A stretch of 64,000 nt of DNA from positions 1 through 64,000 of IMG/VR virus record IMGVR_UViG_3300031576_000032; one strand, given 5' to 3'. This DNA is from a virus. Below, piece by piece: positions 32,545-38,804 of the stretch (the stretch's first letter is position 1; every line of letters begins with the position of its first letter). The position numbers were made by a program, and so were the translations under genes. The notes beneath the pieces are model-generated. The model saw nothing but the letters and a program-made list of their open reading frames with translations. It had not been told where the DNA came from and made no database searches.

Positions 32545-32768
32545 TGTGGCTCGATCTCGACGGAGGTGTCAGGACCGAACGCTTCGATCCAGCCATCTGG
32601 GGTAGGAATCATATAACCCCCTTCCTCTTGCCTGCAGATGATTTCGATCGCGTCGGCGTTCAAGACAACTTTTCTTCCTATGGCGTCGCGGACTTTCGCG
32701 ATTCGACGAAGGATTTCTTCGAGCCCATATTTTTCGATCAAGAGATCGATTTTTTGGGCGGAGGTCAT
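32541..32768 (-). CDS. Hypothetical protein
   Basis: 75 residues, MTSAQKIDLLIEKYGLEEIL at the N-terminus. Its ATG and the next ATG both sit in the context cattgtggctcgat (plus strand), a short duplication also encoding the shared C-terminal IEPQ of this and the upstream protein. Confidence 0.65.
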   Translation of the reverse strand: MTSAQKIDLLIEKYGLEEILRRIAKVRDAIGRKVVLNADAIEIICRQEEGGYMIPTPDGWIEAFGPDTSVEIEPQ

Positions 32769-33157
32769 TGTGGCTCGATCCTGACGGAACGGTAGTCGGC
32801 GAAGACGGCGGGGCCGTCGAGGACCTCGGTCCGGAGCCGATCGACTAGCAAATGGATGTCGTCATCGTCGTCTGGTTCCAGGGGAGCATACTCGGGATCG
32901 TCCGAGACGCAGTCCCCCCGGTCGCATTCGATGATTTCGGCGTAGGGGTTCTCGTCGCAGCCGAGGTTCAAATCAAGGTACCCGGCGCGGGCGAGCTTCG
33001 CTTTCCTCGTGTGGCCGAGTTCGTGGAGGTTTGCGAGGTCGTCGACAGCCTCGCGGTACGAACCCAATTTCTCGGAGTAGTTCGGTATGCATCCTCGAAG
33101 CCCGGCGATTGCATGATAGTGCCGGGTCCGCGGAGCGGCCGTGATCGAAGCGTGCAT
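32765..33157 (-). CDS. Hypothetical protein, first gene of the leftward arm
   Basis: 130 residues from the second of two adjacent ATG codons (33157), which is better spaced from the ggagg site. RTRHYHAIAGLRGCIPNYSE... is a phrase shared by many phage proteins; NENPYAEIIECDRGDC follows as NPYAE with two Cys. Function unknown. Transcribed from promoter P6. Confidence 0.68.
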   Translation of the reverse strand: MHASITAAPRTRHYHAIAGLRGCIPNYSEKLGSYREAVDDLANLHELGHTRKAKLARAGYLDLNLGCDENPYAEIIECDRGDCVSDDPEYAPLEPDDDDDIHLLVDRLRTEVLDGPAVFADYRSVRIEPQ

Positions 33158-33227
33158 CATATCCTCCGTTGGTTTCGATCCGGGGGACGCGCGAGGTTTT
33201 CTCGAGCCGTTCCCGATCGACCCCCGG

Positions 33228-33257
33228 ATCGTAACACCTATATATCGCTCTTGTAAA
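33228..33257 (-). promoter_or_regulatory. Leftward promoter P6, start of the early arm
   Basis: Minus-strand -35 TTTACA (33252-33257), 18-bp spacer, -10 TACGAT (33228-33233). First promoter of the long leftward arm, facing away from the terminase gene. Confidence 0.78.
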
Positions 33258-33915
33258 TCCTTATTATCGGCCGATTCGATGAGTTTCGAAAATAAGTTTT
33301 GATGTTTTTGGGAGGGCAAAAGGGGCTAGTGGTAAGGAAGTTACCAGGGAAGCAAGCGAAAACGGCTGTGAAGAATGAGATTCTGGGGGAAGAGTTGGCA
33401 CGGGAACGGATTTGGGTTAAGGAAGAAGGTGTCCTTATAAAGGGACGCAGATTCGGGAGGTTTTTGGGTTATCTACAAAGTCGGCATCACATGCATCGGA
33501 CGTTCTCATTAAAGTCGTTCTTCCGATGCCGCGGTAAGGTATTGCCAGGGTGGACGTTACGGATTTTGGCATCACATGGCATCGGGTCGGTTGGTTCGTC
33601 CGATGCTTACCAAAGCCGTAAAAACAAACGACTTAGAGGTCGAAAACTTACCACTGCCCCTTATATACAGTTTTTTTCAAGATTGATTTTGAAACCAATT
33701 TCTGCACCTCTAGGACCGATGCATGTGATGCTTTCGTTTACCTGTAACGACTTAGATGGCATCACATCGGCTTCATATGGTACGTCTCATGTGATGCATG
33801 TGATGCCTTACCCCTCCTGCGATATAGACCAAAAGAAAGAATGAAACGAAGTTGGCTCCAGCCTCCTTATAAGGAAGTGGTAAGAAATTGGGCGGTTCTC
33901 CCTGTAGAGGAGTAT
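33258..33915. other. Non-coding junction region
   Basis: 658 bases with no convincing gene between the divergent early arm and the small terminase gene. It is less GC-rich than its surroundings and contains the 10-bp repeats described separately. It is a candidate replication origin, packaging site or regulator-binding region. A rightward frame at 33299-33844 has no ribosome site and unlikely composition. Confidence 0.6.
33484..33806. repeat. Iteron-like repeats GCATCACATG in both orientations
   Basis: Exact copies of gcatcacatg at 33484 and 33569 and of its complement catgtgatgc at 33722, 33788 and 33797 (last two overlap by one base), plus a 9/10 match at 33759. Six copies in 323 bases of non-coding DNA. 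Confidence 0.85.
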
Positions 33916-33972
33916 ATGGCTAGAAGGGCGTTCTTTCCCCTGGTTTATGGGAGGGCTATCATTTGGTTGTAA
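33916..33972 (+). CDS. 18-residue leader before the small terminase gene
   Basis: ATG with a gaggag site six bases upstream encodes MARRAFFPLVYGRAIIWL; the stop is four bases before the terminase ATG at 33977, which has no site of its own. Translational coupling is plausible. Confidence 0.4.
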   Translation: MARRAFFPLVYGRAIIWL

Positions 33973-33976
33973 GAGC

Positions 33977-34642
33977 ATGGATCGAGAAGCCAGAACCTGT
34001 ATAATGAATTTTGATATGCGAAAGCCTACTGGAAAGCCGGTTGGGGGGGCCAACAATGTAGCTACGTTGGATAGGCCTGATGTGAGAACCAGGAAGCCAG
34101 GAGCGGTGCGCGATCGCGTGAACGCGGGGTTCAAGTTCCCTGGAGGTTGGCGTCCCGGCATCGACGAACCTGCCGTGACATTGAAGAAAGCGATTTCCTT
34201 CCTGTCCTCCCTTCATGATAACGGGGGAATCGTTGATCGGGCTTGTAGAGAAGCTGGAATAACGAGGACCGCGGCTTATAGGTATCGAGACGAGGACCCA
34301 GAGTTCACTGCTGCTTGGGACAAGTGCGTTGATCGAGGGATCGACGTCCTCGAGGATGAATGCAAGAACCGTGCGCTGAACGGTGTCGCGGAGCCCGTGT
34401 TTTATCAGGGAGTTATCTGCGGTCACGTCCAGAGATACTCGGATGGGATGTTGATGAAGCTCCTGGCTGCTCATCGCGCAAAATATCGTGACCGCTCCGA
34501 GATCTCCGGCCCAAACGGTGGCCCGATTGCGATGGCTATCCAGATGTATATTCCCGAGAACAAGCGCGACCCGCTTCTCGAGGTTGAAATCGAGGAACAA
34601 AATCGCGTAATCTCGGACCGCGAACAAAATTCGCAAGAATAA
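33977..34642 (+). CDS. terS: Terminase small subunit
   Basis: 221 residues. HTH segment GGIVDRACREAGITRTAAYRY and WDKCVDRGIDVLEDECKNRALNG with MLMKLLAAHRAKYRDRSEISG match terminase small subunits that recognise the packaging site. The start is uncertain: ATG at 33947, 33977, 34004 or 34016. The large subunit is not adjacent but 4.2 kb away behind a leftward gene island. Confidence 0.85.
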   Translation: MDREARTCIMNFDMRKPTGKPVGGANNVATLDRPDVRTRKPGAVRDRVNAGFKFPGGWRPGIDEPAVTLKKAISFLSSLHDNGGIVDRACREAGITRTAAYRYRDEDPEFTAAWDKCVDRGIDVLEDECKNRALNGVAEPVFYQGVICGHVQRYSDGMLMKLLAAHRAKYRDRSEISGPNGGPIAMAIQMYIPENKRDPLLEVEIEEQNRVISDREQNSQE

Positions 34643-34761
34643 TCCCCTAGAAATCCTGCGCATATCTCCGCTGGCAGATGGCTTTTCTCTAGGTTCTAGG
34701 CTAGATCTCTGGGGTCCTACGAGGTTTTCGAGTACTGTTAGCGCTCGGTCCAAGGCCTAAG

Positions 34762-34795
34762 AAAAAGCCCGTTGGGTATATATACCCAACGGGCT
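34762..34795 (-). terminator. Intrinsic terminator with a 30-base palindrome
   Basis: A perfect palindrome (agcccgttgggtata / tatacccaacgggct, 34766-34795) is followed on the minus strand by a run of five T. It ends the leftward 35122/34802 unit and faces the terS gene end. Confidence 0.88.
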
Positions 34796-34801
34796 TCGTG
34801 G

Positions 34802-35056
34802 TTATCGGCCGTTCCTACCGTGGTCGTAGGCCGCGTGGTCGATGAATCGGGCGAGGTTGTTAAGCGCGACGATCGCGGCTTCGACGTCCCACTCCGCGGT
34901 GTTCCGAGCGAGGATGTTGTAGATGAACTCGAGGTTGTCCCGAGCGATCTTGGGGTTAGAGAGGTTCTTGATCTCAACATTTTCGGCGTTTTGGATCATC
35001 GTGTCGATCTCGGCGATCGTTTCGTAGTATTCGGTTTCGGTTTTCCTGGACTTCAT
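34802..35056 (-). CDS. Small hypothetical protein of the leftward island
   Basis: 84 residues, ATG preceded by aaggaga. Contains LEFIYNILARNTAEWDVEAAIVALNNLARFIDHA, a helical protein. Read from promoter P7 through 35122-35508. A hairpin (cgcggaccgagaatcctcggcccgcg) lies between the two genes. Function unknown. Confidence 0.65.
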   Translation of the reverse strand: MKSRKTETEYYETIAEIDTMIQNAENVEIKNLSNPKIARDNLEFIYNILARNTAEWDVEAAIVALNNLARFIDHAAYDHGRNGR

Positions 35057-35121
35057 CTTTTCTCCTTAGGAAAGAAGGAACGCGGACCGAGAATCCTCGG
35101 CCCGCGTTTTGGTTTGCTTTG

Positions 35122-35508
35122 CTACGCGTTTACCGTCGCGAGATCCTTGACGTCGGCGACGACGACTCCGTCTTCGACGAGTGTCCACGTCTTCGTCGAC
35201 CGGTCGTAGGTCGTCGCGACGAACGCTTCGCCCTTCGACCTCATCTTGTTGCGCATGATTCCAAATGCGACCCGGACGTTTGCTTCGTCGAACCCTGAAG
35301 CCTTGACCGCGTCGGCGAGGGTGAGGGACTTCCGCTCCCGGATCGCGGCGCGGAGGCGTCCGTACTTCGTGACGCGGGGCGGCTTTGGAACCTTTGGGGC
35401 CTTCGCCTTAGACTCCGTCGTCGGCGCGTTGGCCGTGATGTTGGCGCTCGCGTCGCGTCCGGAGACGCCGCGGGCGATCTTCCTTACTTTGGCCTTGTGC
35501 TTCGACAT
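35122..35508 (-). CDS. Winged-helix-like DNA-binding protein, copy 2
   Basis: 128 residues from the ATG at 35508. A basic, disordered N-terminus (KHKAKVRKIARG) leads to a C-terminal domain: TKYGRLRAAIRERKSLTLAD, ASGFDEANVRVAFGIMRNK and FVATTYDRSTKTWTLVED. The same domain occurs at 38088-38450 and, more distantly, at the end of 13952-14776. Probably a phage DNA-binding regulator or silencer. Confidence 0.7.
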   Translation of the reverse strand: MSKHKAKVRKIARGVSGRDASANITANAPTTESKAKAPKVPKPPRVTKYGRLRAAIRERKSLTLADAVKASGFDEANVRVAFGIMRNKMRSKGEAFVATTYDRSTKTWTLVEDGVVVADVKDLATVNA

Positions 35509-35581
35509 TTTTGAATCCTTCGTTCTCGGCCTCGGTCCGCGTCGGGGAGTTTCCTCGACCGCGTCCGATCCGAACAAAAGA

Positions 35582-35611
35582 ATAATACCATCTCCGATAC
35601 CGCTTTGTAAA
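35582..35611 (-). promoter_or_regulatory. Leftward promoter P7 with AT-rich upstream element
   Basis: Minus-strand -35 TTTACA (35606-35611), 18-bp spacer, -10 TATTAT (35582-35587). Directly upstream lies the conserved AT-rich 19-mer at 35626-35644, which may act as an UP element. Confidence 0.85.
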
Positions 35612-35625
35612 TACCTATTTTACGA

Positions 35626-35644
35626 CTAATGAAAATAAGAATTG
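35626..35644. repeat. 19-bp element ctaatgaaaataagaattg, copy 1
   Basis: Identical to 36642-36660 and one base different from 37257-37275. Each copy is 14-15 bases beyond a promoter -35 on the island, so it reads as an UP element or operator. Confidence 0.85.
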
Positions 35645-35804
35645 CGGGGCAGCGCTCCGAGGAGGCCTAGGGAAAGGCTTAGGAATCCTGCGCATGTTGC
35701 GCTAGGCCGGAGGCGCTCGGACCGAGTACTGTTAGCGCTCAGACCGAGCGACGTGGGAGATGCAACAAAGAACTCCCGGCCGGTTAGGGCTGAGGGTTCG
35801 TTGG
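35645..35804. other. Intergenic repeat block of the island
   Basis: No gene seen. It holds a tgcgcat element at 35689, a gcgctaggccgg/ccgaggaggcct-rich segment, and the 15-mer agtactgttagcgct at 35725-35739 that also occurs at 34731-34745 (partial copy ctgttagcgct at 36749-36759). The last 25 bases repeat the right arm of the hairpin at 36142-36183. Confidence 0.6.
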
Positions 35805-36125
35805 TTAAAGGTATTTTTCGAAGTCGACGGGTTCGTTGATCGTTGTGAAGATTGATTGGATCAACCAATTTGTTCGCGATTCGACTTCGATGATGTGGAC
35901 CGTGCTGTTGTGGTCGTCGTTAGGGAACGGTGCGTCGAGGTTCTCGTGAGTGTTGATGAACTCCGCGATTTTTTCGAGCGCCGCGTTAGAGTACTCGAGG
36001 AGCCCGGTGATGACTTCGTTGCCTTTGTCGATTCGGTCGTCGTAGATATCGACGATTCCTTCGGCGGTGCCGAATGCGTAGTTCATGATTTTGTTTTGGA
36101 GTTCCCGACGTTGTTCGTTAGTCAT
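35805..36125 (-). CDS. Small acidic protein of the leftward island
   Basis: 106 residues; ribosome context cggaggaaacaacgATG is identical to that of the next gene upstream. Helical and acidic (MNYAFGTAEGIVDIYDD, NAALEKIAEFINTHENLD). No family recognised; a small early effector is plausible. Confidence 0.65.
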   Translation of the reverse strand: MTNEQRRELQNKIMNYAFGTAEGIVDIYDDRIDKGNEVITGLLEYSNAALEKIAEFINTHENLDAPFPNDDHNSTVHIIEVESRTNWLIQSIFTTINEPVDFEKYL

Positions 36126-36141
36126 CGTTGTTTCCTCCGTT

Positions 36142-36183
36142 CGGCCCTAACCGGCCGATTCATTACTCGGCCGGTTAGGGCCG
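36142..36183 (-). other. Perfect 17-bp hairpin between two island genes
   Basis: Arms cggccctaaccggccga and tcggccggttagggccg with an 8-base loop. No T-run follows on the minus strand; the ribosome site of 35805-36125 comes right after. Possible RNA-processing or insulating hairpin; part recurs at 35778. Confidence 0.75.
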
Positions 36184-36194
36184 AGGGTTTTGGG

Positions 36195-36530
36195 TTAAGC
36201 TGAAAGCGCGAGCGCGACGATTGTCGTTAGGATCGCGCGGTATCGGATTTTCCAAATCTCCATTCTAAGCCCGTCGTGCGCGTGGTCGAAGTCGATATCG
36301 GCCGCGCCGACGAACTCGTAGAAAGTTCTCCCGTTGATTGAGTGTTCGACGATCCGAGGAAATTGATCCAAGAACGAAGCGACCCGTTCGAGATCCGGAA
36401 TCGAAAGATGTTTTGTAACTTCGTTGATCGGGTGATCGTCGTCGGCTTCGCAAAACTCAGGATTTAGCGACGATCCGATTTTCCAAATTGCGTTCCACCG
36501 AAGCCGTTTGGTTTCGTCGTTAGGTTCCAT
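36195..36530 (-). CDS. Hypothetical protein of the leftward island
   Basis: 111 residues. LRWNAIWKIGSSLNPEFCEAD, FLDQFPRIVEHSINGRTFYEF, and a hydrophobic C-terminus (RAILTTIVALALSA) that might touch membrane. Same ribosome context as 35805-36125. First gene behind promoter P8. Confidence 0.65.
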   Translation of the reverse strand: MEPNDETKRLRWNAIWKIGSSLNPEFCEADDDHPINEVTKHLSIPDLERVASFLDQFPRIVEHSINGRTFYEFVGAADIDFDHAHDGLRMEIWKIRYRAILTTIVALALSA

Positions 36531-36598
36531 CGTTGTTTCCTCCGTTGACCCGTTCCCGTCGTCCGGTATATCCCGGAGCGGACGGACCGATCGGTAAA

Positions 36599-36627
36599 AT
36601 CGTACGATCTTTTGCGATCTTTGTAAA
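36599..36627 (-). promoter_or_regulatory. Leftward promoter P8
   Basis: Minus-strand -35 TTTACA (36622-36627), 17-bp spacer, -10 TACGAT (36599-36604). The 19-mer at 36642-36660 lies upstream. Confidence 0.82.
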
Positions 36628-36641
36628 TACTAAAGACGGCA

Positions 36642-36660
36642 CTAATGAAAATAAGAATTG
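36642..36660. repeat. 19-bp element ctaatgaaaataagaattg, copy 2
   Basis: Exact copy of 35626-35644, located upstream of promoter P8. The 36661-36784 stretch beyond it has no gene; it carries one tgcgcaa (36711) and ctgttagcgct (36749). Confidence 0.85.
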
Positions 36661-36784
36661 CGAGGCTATTTTCCGAGGTAGATGAGGCCTCAAAAAAGGT
36701 CTGGGAAAACTGCGCAATGGAGGTAGAAGAGATCGCTTGTGGCGTAGCCTGTTAGCGCTAATCGGCGTGGGGCGGGAGAGACCA

Positions 36785-36816
36785 CAAAAAGACCCCGTCC
36801 GTTTTCGGGCGGGGTC
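36785..36816 (-). terminator. Intrinsic terminator after 36861-37145
   Basis: Hairpin gaccccgtcc / ggcggggtc with a short loop, followed on the minus strand by five T. Separates the P9 unit from the P8 unit. Confidence 0.85.
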
Positions 36817-36860
36817 CGTAGTTTCTATCGGGGCGGCGCGTTCGTTTCGAAGTCCCAAAT

Positions 36861-37145
36861 CTACCGTTCCGGTTCGAGACCAAACGCGGTTCGGATTAGG
36901 TCGCTTCGCCGTTGGAGTTCTTCGAGCGCCTCGGAATCGTTATCGTCGGCGCGTTCCGCAAGAAGATCGTTCGTCGTTTCCGGAACCGAGGCGGCTACGG
37001 AGATTACCCGGTCCCGTTCGAGGGTCTCGGGGAAATCGTCGTGACCTAATCCGAGATTCCCGAACCCGATCCGAGCACCGCAAATAAAATCGGCGATCCG
37101 ATCGAGGGCCCTATTGAGTTCTTCGTCGTTTTCGTCGTAGATCAT
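36861..37145 (-). CDS. Hypothetical acidic protein of the leftward island
   Basis: 94 residues (MIYDENDEELNRALDRIADF). Monocistronic: own promoter P9 upstream and terminator at 36785-36816 downstream. Acidic and helical, C-terminus RSDLIRTAFGLEPER. Unknown. Confidence 0.68.
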   Translation of the reverse strand: MIYDENDEELNRALDRIADFICGARIGFGNLGLGHDDFPETLERDRVISVAASVPETTNDLLAERADDNDSEALEELQRRSDLIRTAFGLEPER

Positions 37146-37213
37146 CGTTGCCCCCTTCGTAGATCCGGTTTCGGTTCGTCGGTCGTTCCGAAGACACCGT
37201 ACCGATCGGAATA

Positions 37214-37242
37214 ACGATACGACGTTTAGTCATCTTTGTAAA
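37214..37242 (-). promoter_or_regulatory. Leftward promoter P9
   Basis: Minus-strand -35 TTTACA (37237-37242), 17-bp spacer, -10 TATCGT (37214-37219). 19-mer variant at 37257-37275 upstream. Confidence 0.8.
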
Positions 37243-37256
37243 TACTAAAGATCGCG

Positions 37257-37275
37257 CTAATGAAAATAAGTATTG
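37257..37275. repeat. 19-bp element ctaatgaaaataagtattg, copy 3
   Basis: One mismatch to copies 1 and 2. Lies between promoter P9 and the TGCGCAA array. Confidence 0.85.
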
Positions 37276-37281
37276 GGGGGC

Positions 37282-37502
37282 TGCGCAAGGTCTTCTAGGA
37301 ATGAACGGAGGAATCTCCGTAGGTAGGAAAGCGTACTAAATTGCGCTGAATGAACTGCGCAATCTCCGTAGGTAGGGAGCGGAGAGAACTGCGCAATTAG
37401 GCCTAAAATAGATCGCAAAAAACTGCGCAAAAGATTGCGCAAATAGGTAGCGAAGGGAGAAGAGAAAGTTGCGCAGGAAGGAGAGCGAAAGAAATTGCGC
37501 AA
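37282..37502. repeat. TGCGCAA repeat array
   Basis: Exact tgcgcaa at 37282, 37356, 37390, 37424, 37436 and 37496, plus tgcgcag at 37470 and tgcgct at 37342. Spacing of 34 bases occurs twice. A phrase atctccgtaggtagg is also duplicated (37313, 37363). No gene seen across 37146-37736 on either strand. Confidence 0.85.
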
Positions 37503-37588
37503 TGAGCGCTAGAATGAGCGAAGGCGAGCCGGGGGGAGCGGAGCGCGCGCCGAGGCCGACGGAGCGAAGCGTTGCGGGAGGACGTGCC

Positions 37589-37611
37589 GAGGCGAGGCGA
37601 GGCGAGGCGAG
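37589..37611. repeat. Short GAGGC tandem repeat
   Basis: Four to five head-to-tail gaggc units in a non-coding stretch. A likely slippage spot without evident function. Confidence 0.7.
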
Positions 37612-37664
37612 CGGATGCGTGGAATGGGCGATGGAGCGCGGTAGGCCGAGGTTTAGGGGGTGCG

Positions 37665-37726
37665 GATCGGCCCCCGATATTCCGGGGGCCGATACCGCCC
37701 GACGGGGGCCGATCGGCCCCCGTCGT
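37665..37726. other. Two GC-rich palindromes after 37737-37955
   Basis: cggcccccgatattccgggggccg and, next to it, the perfect palindrome cgggggcc/ggcccccg with gat/cgt flanks. On the minus strand they follow a gene stop, without a T-run. They may terminate or stabilise the transcript. Confidence 0.6.
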
Positions 37727-37736
37727 TCCGTCCCGT

Positions 37737-37955
37737 TTACCGGTCGCCGGGCGTTCGGATCGTCCGGGCGAACCGATCGTATTCCCGCCCCGTCCGAACG
37801 TCGAAAAACCGTCCGTCGCGGATCGCGATCGTCGCGTCCGAATCGTCGTCGTCGTTCGCGTCCACCGTCGGAATCGCGAACGTCGTTCCGGCGAATAAAT
37901 CGCCGAACGCGATTCCGTCGTCGTCGTACCGCGCACCCCCGTTATTTCGTTCCAC
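37737..37955 (-). CDS. Small hypothetical protein of the leftward island
   Basis: 72 residues from a GTG. DLFAGTTFAIPTVD...GRFFDVRTGREYDR reads as a small beta-rich phage protein (threshold-like xPTxxxxxxxxxRxxxGxFxDxxTG). Second gene of the P10/P11 unit. Very GC-rich, and surrounding Arg-rich frames are not credible. Confidence 0.55.
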   Translation of the reverse strand: MERNNGGARYDDDGIAFGDLFAGTTFAIPTVDANDDDDSDATIAIRDGRFFDVRTGREYDRFARTIRTPGDR

Positions 37956-38087
37956 CGTATAACCCCCGGATCGGCGGATCGGCGCGGGGGGAATCCCCGC
38001 CGTCGTCCCCGGTCCCCCGATCGTCCGACGCGCGGGCGATCGGGGGACCGTCCCGCCCCGTACGGGGCGGGATCGGTCGCGTTCGGG

Positions 38088-38450
38088 TTATCGGACGATC
38101 GCGTCCGCCGGTTCGGTCGAATCGACCGATTCGATACCGTCCGCGTCGCGGACGATCGTATACGTTTTCGTCGCGCGGTCGTACGTCGTCGCGACGTAAT
38201 TCGCGCCGCGCGACCGAACCGGATTCCGTAAAATCGCGAACGCGACGCGGACGTTATTCGCGTCGAACCCGGACGCGACGATCGCGTCCGCGATCGTAAT
38301 CGAACCCCGTTCCCGGATCGCCGCGCGTAACCGTCCGTATTTCGTCGCCCGGATCGGTCGTTCCGCCGCGTTCGCGTTTTCGTTCGCGACGACCGAATCC
38401 GCCGCGTTTCCCGTCGTCCCCGCCCCGTCGTTCCGTTTCGTTTTCGACAC
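38088..38450 (-). CDS. Winged-helix-like DNA-binding protein, copy 3
   Basis: 120 residues. Polar N-terminus, then TKYGRLRAAIRERGSITIAD, ASGFDANNVRVAFAILRNP and YVATTYDRATKTYTIVRD, clearly paralogous to 35122-35508. GTC/TCG/GCG codons are used even more uniformly than in neighbours. Behind two tandem promoters, so probably strongly expressed early. Confidence 0.75.
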   Translation of the reverse strand: MSKTKRNDGAGTTGNAADSVVANENANAAERPIRATKYGRLRAAIRERGSITIADAIVASGFDANNVRVAFAILRNPVRSRGANYVATTYDRATKTYTIVRDADGIESVDSTEPADAIVR

Positions 38451-38518
38451 CGGATTATCCCCCGTCCGATCCCGTCGCGTCGGGGTGGATTCCCCGCCCG
38501 CGCGTTCCGAACGACCGA

Positions 38519-38547
38519 ATTATACGATATTCCGCGTCGGGTGTAAA
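38519..38547 (-). promoter_or_regulatory. Leftward promoter P10
   Basis: Minus-strand -35 TTTACA (38542-38547), 17-bp spacer, perfect -10 TATAAT (38519-38524). Drives 38088-38450. Confidence 0.88.
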
Positions 38548-38552
38548 CGTAA

Positions 38553-38581
38553 ATCGTATCGGTTTCGGCCCCCGGTGTAAA
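38553..38581 (-). promoter_or_regulatory. Leftward promoter P11, tandem with P10
   Basis: Minus-strand -35 TTTACA (38576-38581), 17-bp spacer, -10 TACGAT (38553-38558), 34 bases upstream of P10. Confidence 0.7.
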
Positions 38582-38804
38582 ATAATCGGAACGTCCGTAT
38601 ACCGTTTCGATCCGGGGACACCCCCGGCGATCCCGTCGCGTCGTTTCGGCGGGCCGGTGCCCGTCCGACGGTTTCCGACGCGCGCGGAACGGCGGCAAGC
38701 GCCTCGGAAGAATTTCTAGGTTCCTGGATCCAGAGTCTCTATAGCTATTCCCATCTTCCTCGTTTACATTTTTCCCCAATCCGTGGTACACGTTTAATCC
38801 ACAC
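38582..38804. other. Intergenic region before the large terminase gene
   Basis: No gene. It must hold the rightward promoter for the virion genes, but only a weak sigma-70-like candidate is seen (TTTACA at 38763-38768 with a poor -10 near 38787). A promoter of different type, for example one used by the phage sigma factor, is possible. Confidence 0.4.

Noticed and set aside
33299-33844. Rightward open frame of 181 codons in the junction region
   Set aside because: No ribosome site, atypical composition, and it is mostly the 10-bp repeat region read as protein; the area reads better as a non-coding site.
37282-37502. Possible CRISPR array
   Set aside because: Repeats are only 7 bases, spacing is irregular and no cas gene is near.
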